DNA from: Dendrophyllia cribrosa
Taxonomy: Eukaryota; Cnidaria; Anthozoa; Scleractinia; Dendrophylliidae
Reading direction: 5' to 3'
DNA: 64,000 bases
NCBI GenBank assembly: GCA_024195265.1
Contig: JAJLRJ010000004.1
Location: 27,850,434-27,914,433, forward strand
The position numbers and the translations under genes were made by a program. Below the pieces are notes generated by a model. The model saw only the letters and a program-made list of their open reading frames with translations, made no database searches and was not told where the DNA came from. Positions 45,061 to 56,300 of the stretch are shown here, piece by piece (position 1 is the stretch's first letter; the number at the start of each line of letters is the position of its first letter).

Positions 45061-45642
45061 TATTTTGATAATTCAGTGTTATGTACCTGAGGTATGAGAG
45101 ATGTTGATTCTTTAAACTTCAGCAAGTAGCCTGACTCAACTGGTGCATTATAAAAATGTCAAAATCTGATAATTGAATGTCAAAATGTAGATTTTAGAAT
45201 TTAATGAAGTTCCTCCTTTTACATTACTCCTGGTATTGACACATAGTACAAGATGCCATAACTACCGACTACCGTAAAAGCTCTATTACCTCACCCCCCC
45301 CCCCTGTAATAAGGCCCCCAGTTGGAAGTCTGTTTTGTAATAAGCCCCCCCCGCCCTTGGGACATGAGATTTTGTTACATATATTTGTCCCTCCTATTCC
45401 CTATTACAAAATCCACTTCATGCAGCCCAGCTAGCAGTTAGTTTGTCTTTAAACAAATATATCGACTCAATATCCAACACTACCGCGGAATCCAGTGTAC
45501 ATTCTCTGAATCTCAAAACCACTGGCTTTAAAAGGCAAAAATAACAGTTTGCCTTACCACAACTAATGATGGAGGAAGAAAAACATTTTTGTGTTCAAAG
45601 GTGCTAAATGGGAAGGCAAACTGCTGAATGAAGAAAACAGTG

Positions 45643-46157
45643 GCAATTAATGCCTATTTTATTTGTTTTACAATAACTGTGCAAATTCTTCCATGTTGAT
45701 TGGCACAGCCAGGGATAAGATCAATGAGAGTATAGACCGAGCTGCCTGTTTTTCATATCCAGTAAAAACTGGATTATTTCTTTAAGGGGAAAACTATTTC
45801 CAGTTGGTCATTAATCTAATGCTAGATAAAAAGAACATAAAATAACTTGAAGGAAAAATCTATGATTAACCTGGTAAACTTTTATATGCTATTTTATAAC
45901 TTAATTTTTATGTTTTCTTCCTATATATTTTTCCTAATTATAACTTTTATTTCCCTTTTTGTCATAACTATTGTCTTTTGTGAATTTTTTTTGTGTATAT
46001 ATTGTAAATTTCCTGAGTTGTAACTTGTAAATAGTACATGTAATTTTGATGTCACCATGCACCGCGATTAGTCCACATATTGATTTTCATTTTCGAGGGC
46101 TTGAAGCCCTATGCACTGGTCAGCAGAATTACCAAGACAAGTTTACAGCCAATAAAT
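45643..46157. other. Possible LINE 3' untranslated region
   Basis: AT-rich sequence ending in CGAGGGCTTGAAGCCCTATG and a short unique stretch immediately before the (AAGG)n array. The hairpin-plus-microsatellite ending resembles LINE 3' ends, but no coding part is present, so the call is tentative. Confidence 0.35.
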
Positions 46158-46253
46158 GGAAGGAAGGAAGGAAGGAAGGAAGGAAGGAAGGAAGGAAGGA
46201 AGGAAGGAAGGAAGGAAGGAAGGAAGGAAGGAAGGAAAGAAGGAAGGAAGGAA
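46158..46253. repeat. (GGAA)n microsatellite
   Basis: About 24 tetramer units. Frames encoding repeated GRKE on one strand and LPSF on the other are artefacts of this array. Confidence 0.95.
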
Positions 46254-46435
46254 GAAGTGAAAATTTGCATATTTTTCATCGGCTGGTATAACTCGTTCAT
46301 TTATCTGTTTAATAAACACTGAGCCTCAAATAAACACTGGGTTCAAATAAACGCTGCAGGGATATGGATTCAGTTTTTAACGGGCGGGAATATAGAACTG
46401 ACAGATGGGTAAACGAGCGGATCCGTACGGATAGC

Positions 46436-46923
46436 GGCCCCGACCACACTAATGCGTTTTCAAAAGTCTCCGTTTTCATCTCGAAGAAAACGAAGCAAAA
46501 TATTTTCGCCCACACTAGCGTTTTCGCATCGTTTTCACCTGTCCACACTAAAACGATCGAAAACGATGAAAACGACTGGGACCGGGGATTCGCATGTGTT
46601 AAAGGTGATAGATGCTCTGATTTGGACTGGAACCGATGGCATGTGACGCTCTCAGTACGTCATCGTTTTCAAAAGTCTCCGTTTTCACCTGACCACACTA
46701 GAGATTTTACGTCATCGTTTTCAAATGTCTCCGTTTTCACCTGTCCACACTAGAAACGAAGCGTTTTCAAAACGATGCGTTTTCAAAAGTCTCCACTTTT
46801 GAAACCGTTTTCGAAAGCCTCCGTTTTCATCAGCGTTTTCGGGCGTTTTAGTGTGGATGATAGGCGAAAACGCATCAAAATGTATGCGTTTTCAAACGAA
46901 AACGCATTAGTGTGGTCGGGGCC
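46436..46923. mobile_element. 488-bp MITE, perfect 26-bp ends
   Basis: Terminal inverted repeats GGCCCCGACCACACTAATGC are perfect. The interior is built from CGTTTTCAAAAGTCTCCG and TGTCCACACTA words in both orientations. The apparent reading frames at 46364-46753 are products of these repeats. Confidence 0.9.
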
Positions 46924-47023
46924 TCAGAAAATAGTGCTATTTTGTCTTCGCTGTTGCTGTTGTTGAGTTGAGAAATTGAAAGCAAACTGCAGCGGACATC
47001 ACAGCATGCCACTGGAGGAGCGA

Positions 47024-47298
47024 GATACAGGCTGCTTTGGGGAGTACGCGTTCTCCCCAGAGCAGCCTGTATCTAGGATTTCCATTTCTTTTTGAAATCC
47101 ATCTTGGAAAAGGATTTCGGTAATTGGAAATCCGTTTTTGGATTTCGTGTTTTATTGGGAAATCCGAAATTGAACGCACCCTTACAAACCACATTCTTAA
47201 ACAATCGGAATTAAAAAATAATCATCTTTACTGATCGCCAGACTGCGTGTCGCCAGATGTTTATAAGAATAAGCATTTGGCGACACGCAGTCTGGCAA
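47024..47298. repeat. Two small hairpins
   Basis: 47024-47073 has arms GATACAGGCTGCTTTGGGGA. 47235-47298 has ~25-bp arms containing CCAGACTGCGTGTCGCCA around a 14-bp loop. They are probably MITE remnants. Confidence 0.7.
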
Positions 47299-47598
47299 TT
47301 GGGGGCTATTGTCAGACAAAAAAAATTGTCTGTAAAAATCAACAAACATTTCGCTTCTTCGAGTAGTTGAGTTTTTCAAAAAACACATCAAAACGCAAAT
47401 AAATCACATGGTAAACAAATTAATTCTTTGCCTTCAATTGCAGCAAGGTCGACAAATACATTTCCCTTTAGCTCTATCATTGCACGACGGAATGTCTCAT
47501 CATATCTAGTATCCACGACACCGCGGCAGAACGCACTGCGCATGAGTAGAAAACTGAGCATCCGGTGAATTACGCATTTCCGGTGACATACTGTAATC

Positions 47599-47748
47599 CC
47601 ATGTAAATGTTGTAGTTAATGTTTTTATCTCGGGTAATTTTTATTTTTCCATTGTTTTTGGGTATGGTAATATATGCTCATGAATTTGAAACAAAGGAAA
47701 AACAAAAATTACCTGAAATAAAAAATGAACTACAACATAAACAACATA
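47599..47748. mobile_element. Small fold-back element
   Basis: Inverted ends ATGTTGTAGTT and AACTACAACAT, continuing into GGTAATTTTT and AAAAATTACC. The open frame starting at 47619 runs through it and is not a supported gene. Confidence 0.65.
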
Positions 47749-48600
47749 AAACTCCCGTACCGCGAAGTTTGAAAACAAAAAGTAAGAGTTATAAAACAAA
47801 GGTAGAGAAAAAGTTTGTTTCGTTGAAAAGTTTTTTCATCGTTCAAGTTTCAAGCGTTTGCACCAAGGAGTTTGGTGTTTGCACCAACAACGAAATATGA
47901 ACAAATAATTTTTGCATCGCATTTTTTCACAAAAAACAAGTCTTCACTCCATCTCGAAATGTATTCATGCAAGAACCGATCGTGTACGTAGCATAATTTT
48001 CTTCGGTTTTGGTCCTTTCATCATTGCATCTAGAAAATCTAGGTCTGTTGGTTCATGCAGAAGTGTTGTGTTTAACGGACCGGAAGTGCTTGAAGTTTAC
48101 GCATGCGCAAACGTTCTGCCGCGGTGCCAGTATCCACAGTAGTCAAGAACTATTCTCAGTACTGACAATAAAGCAGGAATATTTGCATAACAATAGATAT
48201 CCCGTTGTATATATTACCTCCATTCTTTCTATTGTGCGCATTTGTCGAACAACATCTCAGAGTGTGGCCAGCGATTTTTTCTCCTCTATACGCAGTGCAC
48301 GCGTCATGGTTGAACCACCGCCGCCTGTCGAACACCCCTTTTCATGTACGTGCCCAAGACGTACATGTAAACGAAGTAGAAGAGTTGTGCCTGTGCAAAA
48401 CGCCCCGGTCGCAGTTCCACTGAGTTCAAAATGCTCGTCCCGCAGAAGACCCGGCCGCGAGTAATGCTCCTCCCGTGGAGAATCCTGGCGCTGTACATGT
48501 TGTCCCATCGCTTGTGGTAATTTGTCCTGTTTTAGTGTTTTTGTTGTTTAGTCATTTGCTCTAGTTTTGTGTTTCCATGCATGCGCGCCGAGATTGACTT
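47749..48600 (+). other. Proline-rich open frame region, uncertain
   Basis: The frame 48009-48464 ends in a Pro/Arg-rich stretch from 48307 (VEPPPPVEHP, VQNAPVAVPLSS). Another frame continues with NAPPVENPGAVHVV and reaches G|GTAATT near 48516, looking like a splice donor. One indel would connect the two. It could be a decayed exon or chance GC-rich sequence; no domain is recognised. Confidence 0.25.
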
Positions 48601-48640
48601 TTCTGCTTATGAAAACATGTTTTCAGAGTTTGTGAAACAA

Positions 48641-49350
48641 GGAATATGTGCGTGAGTGGGACGGCCACCGCACAAGAGTTTTGTAACTCAAGGAATATGT
48701 GCGTGAGTGGGACGGCCACCGCACAAGAGTTTGTGAAACAAGGAATATGTGCGTGAGTGGGACGGCCACCGCACAAGAGTTTTGTAACTCAAGGAATATG
48801 TGCGTGAGTGGGACGGCCACCGCACAAGAGTTTGTGAAACAAGGAATATGTGCGTGAGTGGGACGGCCACCGCACAAGAGTTTTGTAACTCAAGGAATAT
48901 GTGCGTGAGTGGGACGGCCACCGCACAAGAGTTTTGTAACTCAAGGAATATGTGCGTGAGTGGGACGGCCACTGCACAAGAGTTTGTGAAACAAGGAATA
49001 TGTGCGTGAGAGGGACGGCCACCGCACAAGAGTTTTGTAACTCAAGGAATATGTGCGTGAGTGGGACGGCCACCGCACAAGAGTTTTGTAACTCAAGGAA
49101 TATGTGCGTGAGTGGGACGGCCACCGCACAAGAGTTTGTGAGACAAGGAATATGTGCGTGAGTGGGACGGCCACCGCACAAGAATTTTGAAAGTCAAAGA
49201 ATATGTGCGTGAGTGGTACGGCCACCGCACGAAAGTTTTGTAAACCGAAGAATATGTGCCTAGGCGGTATTGCCACCGCTAAAATGTTTGTCACTGCCGA
49301 ATAATATGTTTTGAGCGCCACGACCTCCGCACCTAAATTTGTCTTTGTTT
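48641..49350. repeat. 50/51-bp minisatellite, about 14 units
   Basis: Units start GGAATATGTGCGTGAGTGG and contain GACGGCCACCGCACAAGAGT. Lengths run 51, 50, 51, 50, 51, 51, 50, 51, 51, 50, then 51s. The 50-bp form has TTTGTGAAACAA and the 51-bp form TTTTGTAACTCAA at the junction. Units right of about 49190 decay progressively. Overlapping frames on both strands are artefacts. Confidence 0.95.
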
Positions 49351-50466
49351 TAAACGGGTTAACGCGTCAGCAGTAAGACCACTGCTCGCCAAATGTTTGT
49401 TTTTTGTACGATCGCTGTTTCAGGTTTACTGTGCCTATATGAGACAATTTTGATGTGAGTACGCGTATAATGGGCCGCTGCAAAGCAGTTCTAGTATGAT
49501 TTATTTCCACGTGCGGGTATGTTAAAGTAGTTTGTTGTCAAATTTTAGCCAAATTCCGCAATCTAGAACTAGCCGCCGAATTTAGTAGCATTGGATTTAC
49601 CGCTCAAAATAGTAAGGAGCGCTTAGCCACCATAGCAAATACCAAAAAAAAAAGCAAGGTTAAGGGAGGCGCGGATGGACAAGATTTAAGATAACAACGG
49701 TTTCGATAACCGGTTCGCCTAACAGTTTTCAAAGATTATCTTTGCTGTTTTGTAAATTTGAATGACAAAGTTCGAGAGGCATATTTCTTTGTTTTGAAGT
49801 TGTGATCTTGTCGTTCACATGATAATTTCCAAGCTAACGTCAAGTTTTCATGGCGTCTAATCAGGAACTGCCGTGACACAGTCCCTTTATTACGTTTTTA
49901 TTCTCATGCGGCCCGTTTCAAGATTTCAAGAGTTACGAAGTGCTCATTTTTTGCCAGACAGGGACGGTTTGAACTTTGTAGTTTATAAACGGGCTTTGAC
50001 TTCTTAATTGACGAACAGGTGTTGTTTGCTCAATTTTAATTTTCATAGCACCTCGGATTAGTTATGTTTTTCGTGCACTGTAGCTCCTTGGGATTTTGAT
50101 TGTAATATTTCTGAGCGCCTATAACTGAGCGCTGTTTATCAGGATATCAGTGATGACCAGGGGTCTTTTGTATTGTTTTTGTTTTGTTTCTCTCTTTTTT
50201 TTTCCGTTGTTTCTCTCTTGGTACCAGTTTGGGTTGAATGTGGCTTGGTAATTTAATACCCCTCGCTAAAAACCTTCTATGAGATGGGTCACCGTATGGA
50301 TATTTTCTAGAACAACACAGTATCTTTACACCTGATCTTGTCATTTATGTCACAATGTATAAAGCTTCTTTGAATATTCAGCAAAGAAAAAGTATTAGTT
50401 AGAAACATTTTGAATTGTTTCACGAAAGAGAATTCAAAGAACAGGCAGCATATATAAGGGTTTAAT
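49351..50466. other. Unassigned sequence
   Basis: No gene, hairpin or tandem repeat was recognised. Base composition is ordinary for the window. Confidence 0.4.
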
Positions 50467-50835
50467 AGACTATAAGCTTAAATACTGTACGTGTATTTTA
50501 TATCGAGGATTAATTGATAGATAAGTCAGCAATTTTTGGACAACCTGTGAAGTTTAGAGTTTATCTACAGCTGGAGATCGCAAGGACACTTAGAACATGG
50601 CAGGATTTTGTATTTTGTACGAAATAATAATAAACTTCTGCAAAAGCTTGATAAATCAAAAGCGGAAATGTCATTCTGTCTGCTACTTGGGATTAACATA
50701 TAAATAAGTCATCGAACACCAAAGAAATGTACCTCTACAGATAGAAAGAAAACATATTGGTATTTGTGAACTAACCTTGATCCGAAGTTTTCCTGATCAG
50801 GAGAACAAACTTGCAAAACGGAAGAACAACACCCC

Positions 50836-52738
50836 ACTGACAGGGGGACATTGGGCCTATAAGAAACCGAAAAACCGCTCAAAATTTCCGTGAAAACCGA
50901 AAAACCGCAATAAAAATCGATCAAAACCGAAAAACCGCAATAAAAATCGATCAAAACCGAAAAACCGCAATAAAAATCGATCAAAACCGAAAACCGCCGA
51001 ACATAATGATCAAAATAGCAAATTCACAAACCTTAAACCCCTGACCCATGATACCACAGCAAAATATAACTTCAGTCGAACCTGTATATAACGGCCCGGC
51101 ATTAAGGTGGCTCGACTGGGTTTTTTGGCGACATAACACCCCAACTTTGAACGGCTGATACTTTACTGTCTGAGATCGGTCAGGCAAGCTGCTTCACACA
51201 TAAACTAGAGATGAAATGAACTTTCCAAAAAAGTAGATTTGATTGACATCAGTGTTACCATAACAACGATCTGATGACGTCATGGTTTTTGCATATTAGT
51301 AATTTTCTCAACATCTAGACCTAAACTTTTAAAACGACTGTATGCCTCTTATAGTCTAGATGTATGTCTTCAAGACTGCAAAGTTTGAAAAAATTCTATG
51401 AGAGCGTTTTCGAATAAAATTGAGTTGAATATTTCCATCAAAAATTTAAAAATTCGCATTGCTTTTTGTATTTCGTCGATGCCAGCGTTTTCCTGTCAAA
51501 TTGAAACAATATTTTCACCATATATTATTCATGTGCCATAAAACTACATTCCTTGAAGGTTTCATCCTGTTTGCTTCACTAGATTTCAGTTGATGTGATC
51601 GGAAGCAATGTCTTAAATATGCTCATTTTAATAAATAAACCAGCTGTCAACAAATAATATGGCAATGAAACTTTGGAAGACGAATGCAAAAGTCCCCTAT
51701 ACCTTTAATTGTATTTCGCGCCCTTAAAATGATTCAATGCACTTGAAATTTGCAGAGATAGTGCATCACATGTACAACTTTAAATCAAAAGATTTAAAAA
51801 AAATTTCATCGACTAGTTTTTAAATAAACGCTTCCCTAACAAAAGTGTTACTTCTGTGAGTAAAATGAGCATATTTAAGACATTGCTTCCGATCACATCA
51901 ACTGAAATCTAGTGAAGCAAACAGGATGAAACCTTCAGGGAATGTAGTTTTATGGCACATGAATAATATATGGTGAAAATATTGTTTCAATTTGTCAGGA
52001 AAACGCTGGCATCGACGAAATAACAGAAAGTAATGCGAATTTTTAAATTTTTGATGGAAATATTCAACTCAATTTTATTCGAAAACGCTCTCATAGAATT
52101 TTTTGAAACTTTGCAGTCTTGAAGACATACATCTAGACTATAAGAGGCATACAGTCGTTTTAAAAGTTTAGGTCTAGATGTTGAGAAAATTACTAATATG
52201 CAAAAACCATGACGTCATCAGATCGTTGTTATGGCAACACCGATGTCAATCAAATCTACGTTTTTGGAAAGTTTATTTCATCTCTAGTATATGTGTGAAG
52301 CAGCTTGCCTGACCGAGCTCAGACAGTGAAGTACCAGCCGTTCAAAGTTGGGGTATTATGTCGCCAAAAAACCCAGTCGAGCCACCTTAAGCGGCCACAT
52401 CTTTCTTCTTTCATTTTAAAGCTATTGCAACAGAATTAGGCAAAACTTCTATTGCCTTTTGTGGGCCACTTTCAATGGTAACGTCACTTGGATGGCGAAC
52501 GTGAACCTACACAGGTTGATCGAGGTTTATTAAAAAGGTCTAGAAACTAGGAAACGAAAACCCAAAACCGAAAAACCGCTTTTCGTATTCATAAAAACCA
52601 AAAACCGGATGTTTAAAAAGGAAAAAACCGAAAACCACAACCGATACAAAAACCGGAAATTTTGAGTGCAAAAACCGAAAAACCGATCTCAAAAATGACC
52701 AAAACCGAAAAACCGAAAACCTCAAGCTCCCCCTCCAC
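50836..52738. mobile_element. CCGAAAAACCG-array element (outer insertion)
   Basis: Its ends look like CAGGGGGAC (left) and GTCCCCCTC (right), with CACTGA on both outer sides as a possible target duplication. Both halves (50860-51000 and 52555-52735) carry repeated AAAACCGAAAAACCG. In the left half a unit with AATAAAAATCGATC recurs three times. It is split by the TTAA element 51106-52386. Confidence 0.65.
51106..52386. mobile_element. 1.28-kb TTAA palindrome element
   Basis: The arms 51106-51630 and 51861-52386 are nearly identical inverted repeats starting GGTGGCTCGACTGGG, separated by a 230-bp spacer. TTAA lies on both sides (51102-51105 and 52387-52390). There is no coding capacity. A transcript through it would form a very long hairpin. 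Confidence 0.95.
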
Positions 52739-52955
52739 GTCCCCCTCCACTGAAAGCAGAAGTATATACCCCAAGCGACTCTGCAACAACCGCGTAAAAC
52801 ACTGGGTTCGACCCAGAATCCTTGGCAATAATTGACAAACAAAATCGGGAATGGCAGTGAAATTCTGGACTTTTTAAATAAGTAAAATCGGTCGATCAAA
52901 ACTGCTTTAAACTTGGCATTCGTATCCTTTTCATTATATTAACCGTGGAATTAAT

Positions 52956-53365
52956 TTTTTTATTTTATTGGCATTATTACTGCGCCTTTCAACTGCACAC
53001 GTTAGCATAATTGTCATAATTATGGCGAGAAAAATTGAACCCTTGAAAACAGAAACTGACAAACGAAATTCACCAATACATGAACCTATTGCCCTGTTGA
53101 GTTAAAGCACAAGTATAATCTACACCACACTTGAGAACGCTACAGAAAAAACTAACTCATTTATTTTTAACAGATATTTAATAGTTATTATAAATAGTAA
53201 TTTATTAGATAAACTTGATTGTCAGTCAGTTTTATGTAAACATTTGAGCTATAAATTTTATCTTGTATTTTTTAGCGCTAACTTTTTATTTTTTCCTCTA
53301 ATTTATACACAACACCCCATAAGCTTTGTACCTTTAAAAATATCGTGTTTAAATAAAGGTTTACT
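52956..53365. other. Unassigned AT-rich sequence
   Basis: No gene or repeat was recognised between the paralogous block and the long-inverted-repeat element. Confidence 0.4.
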
Positions 53366-56300
53366 GTTACAGTAAAAACCCGCAAGTAAGAACCTGCATT
53401 TTCCCAAGTTAGCCTAAACAGGTTCTTACATAAATGGTAATAAGCACAAATTTAGTCTATTAAGAGCAGATCCGTGCAAGAATCAAACAAAATCGCAAAT
53501 CTTCGGCAAAGCTGAAAAAAATAAAATTCGCTTCTCTTTTGCATATAGATAGTCTATAGTAAGAATGCCATGTAGTTTTTTCCTTGAAATATCTATTTGT
53601 TTCCGAGAAAAACGAAGAAAGTCAGTATCATCTCAGGGCACAATTTGGCAATCCCAAACACATGCAAACAGGGTTGAAATAAGTCATGATTCACTCGACC
53701 CGCGTATCAAAACTACTGCGCTAGAAAAAGCTGTCATAGTTCCAATTTGTTGCATAACTTGTCATAAACTAAACACCATGATTTCATAAAAATTGGATTA
53801 ATCTAAGTATTCAAGGGAAGCCAAAAGCTTATGGCTCTCCCGTGCTCCGTAAAACGGTAGGTGAAAAACAACAATGATTTTGAGCGGGTGCTTTTGTTCA
53901 GAATTTCGTAATATTAAGAATGACAATACTAGAATTGACGATCTTTCAAAATATGTAAAGTTTAGTTTGGGGAAATGAATTTGGGATTTTTAAGAATTTG
54001 TTGAAAATCGTGAACGAAAGACATAAAATCACGCCATCTTGTGTATGCGTGACCAACAACAAAAACACTTAGAACGTTTTTCCTTGAGAAATCTTGGCAA
54101 TTAAACTCTGACGCCAAAAAACAATGGAAATATACAAACCTTAACTTGGATATGACATTCTTGAATGTCCAAAATGTTTAGTTTTGCCGTCTGTTTAATT
54201 TCATTCGTGAAGTTTATCATGAACAGTGAAGATCAGTGAAGCCCGTAGCCACGATCAAAAACGCTTTACTCGCTGAATTCTTTGTAGCTCACTTTGCACT
54301 TTCGTACTCTTTATACTGTTGATACATTTTTTTCTGGTGGAAACTGTAAAAGGGCTCACAATAAAGCGAACTAGTTCAAGCATGTGTTCACAGTTTTCCA
54401 TCCTTGCATAACCGTGAACCATTTTGAGACCATATGCAAATTACGTCTGAAACGAGCAAGCGTTCGTGACAGTCACGGTTGGTAACACAGGGTGGTATTC
54501 TTAGTGGCCAAAATTCCATATATATGAAGTTTGACGAGTGTTGTTCGGAAGTCTTCAATTAATACAGTTCAAAGCAGGAAAGAGATCTCGTGGGTTTTAA
54601 AATACAGCATTGACAGAAAACCAATATTTATTACATGGGTGGGGCTGGGTGGGGCTGGGTTGGGGTGGATCTTGTCGGCCTGGATTTCACATGTTAAGCT
54701 ACACAAATAATCTTTAAAACGAGAACGCAGGTACAAAGATTAAGAAATTTTGATCCATTTACTTGTCATTGTTTTTATTTTTAGAGTTTTATAAAGTCTT
54801 CTACTTTCGCTTCTGGTATCTGATTGGACTGCTATAGTAAATCAACAACAAAGACAGGCCAGCCTTAGTTTCATTTCTAAAGTGTGACAATCGACAATGC
54901 TTTAGTTGTGAGAGGAACATCCCTCCTTCATTGTCCTGCTTTTAATAAGAAATATTTCGGTTAATCTTCTCTTTAGCCGATACATACATGACTCGCGCTT
55001 TCCGCTCATTCCTTGCTCTGGTATTACCTTTTTCTGTTTTTTAAAGGGGAGGTCGGGCCAATAAGAAATCAATTCCTGCGAAAAATTGCAGACGAAAAAA
55101 AAAATAAACACAATAAAATGAAGTTAAAAACACATTGAAAACTAGCGGAAAAGAATCAATGCAAGGCACGTTTCATGCACAGCATTAAGAAATATAATTG
55201 ATTAACTAATCAATTAATTAATTAATGCCATTATAATGAAATAATAAACTGATGTGATATTTTTTTGGTGTATGTAGGAGAGCTATAAGGTATTTAACTC
55301 TAAAACACCCTTATGGACTACTGGTCCAAGAAAGAAGATTAGGAAACCAAGGAACAAAGAATCTTCCGCGTTCTGAATTCTTAGGGTTTTTTACAACAAC
55401 AACAAACAACAACAGTTTCATTTGAAACCTTCCAATTACAACAGTACCTCCCATCTGTCATACATACATAATTTCATTCCACTTTAAGCGAGTGCTACGT
55501 CGCTTGTACAATATATGATAGTCCAATACACCATCTGGTGTCGTATTCAGGGCCCATGCACCCCATTGGGAGAGATGGGACAGAAAACGTTTGGGAAAGT
55601 TCTGCTTTCTCTAGTTCAGTACTGCAGTCGCACAGTGTTCAGAGCCCTGAAGCATACCGCACTGTACATAGCGCTAGCATTAAGCGTTTCTAAAAAAAAA
55701 ATACATGAAACATATGGCAAAAAGACCCAATGAATACCTTATCCACCCATGTACCAACCGTGACTGTCACGAACGCTTATGCTCAGCCTGATATGCAAAT
55801 TTGAGACGTAATTTGCATATAGTCTCAAAACGGTTCACGGTTATGCAAGGATGGAAAACTGGGAACACATGCTTGAACTAGTTCGCTTTATTGTCAGCCC
55901 TTTTACAGTTTCCGCCAGAAATCTGGTAAAAAAAAAAAAAAATTGTATCAACAGTATAAAGAGTACGAAAGTGCAAAGTGAGCTGCGAAGAATTCAACAA
56001 AAAGTTTTTAAAAGCGTTTTTGATCGTGGCTACGGGCTTCACTGTTCCTGATAAACTTCATGAATGAAATTGAACAGACGGCAAAACGAAACACTATGGA
56101 CATTCAAAAATGTCATATCCAAGTTAAGGTTTGTATATTGCCATTGTTTTTTTGTTTTTTGGCGTCAGAGTTGCCAAGATTTCTCAAGGAAAAACGTTTT
56201 TGTTTTTGTTCAGTTTGTCACGCACACACAAGATGGCGTGATTTTACGTCTTTCGTTCACGATTTTCAACAAATTCTTAAAAATCCCAAATTCATTTCCC

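Larger units (their letters stand above)
32307..45642. repeat. Segmental duplication, copy B
   Basis: It is collinear with 9731-21332. Copy B has extra insertions: a LINE tail (33435-33685), a triplicated repeat (35411-36435), a fold-back block (37514-37825), a TTAA element (42967-43746), and a GC-rich insert (about 44725-45060). Between 32307 and 37990 no host gene is supported. Confidence 0.92.
50467..52955. repeat. Paralogous block, interrupted copy
   Basis: Its flanks (50467-50835 and about 52739-52955) match 24884-25440. The interruption is a nested insertion: an outer element with CCGAAAAACCG arrays and an inner TTAA palindrome. Confidence 0.85.

Noticed and set aside
46046..46322. Frames encoding GRKE or LPSF repeats
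   Set aside because: They are translations of the (GGAA)n microsatellite in different frames and strands.
46364..46753. 129-residue plus-strand frame
   Set aside because: It runs through a MITE made of short repeated words; no domain.
48561..49321. Overlapping frames with repeated MCVSGTATAQEF or CAVAVPLTHIF
   Set aside because: They arise from the 50/51-bp minisatellite; frame changes between units and all strands stay open, so there is no sign of selection for protein.
53565..53789. Conserved frame shared with 56481-56675
   Set aside because: The two are inverted arm copies of one transposable element; similarity reflects the palindrome, not a gene family.
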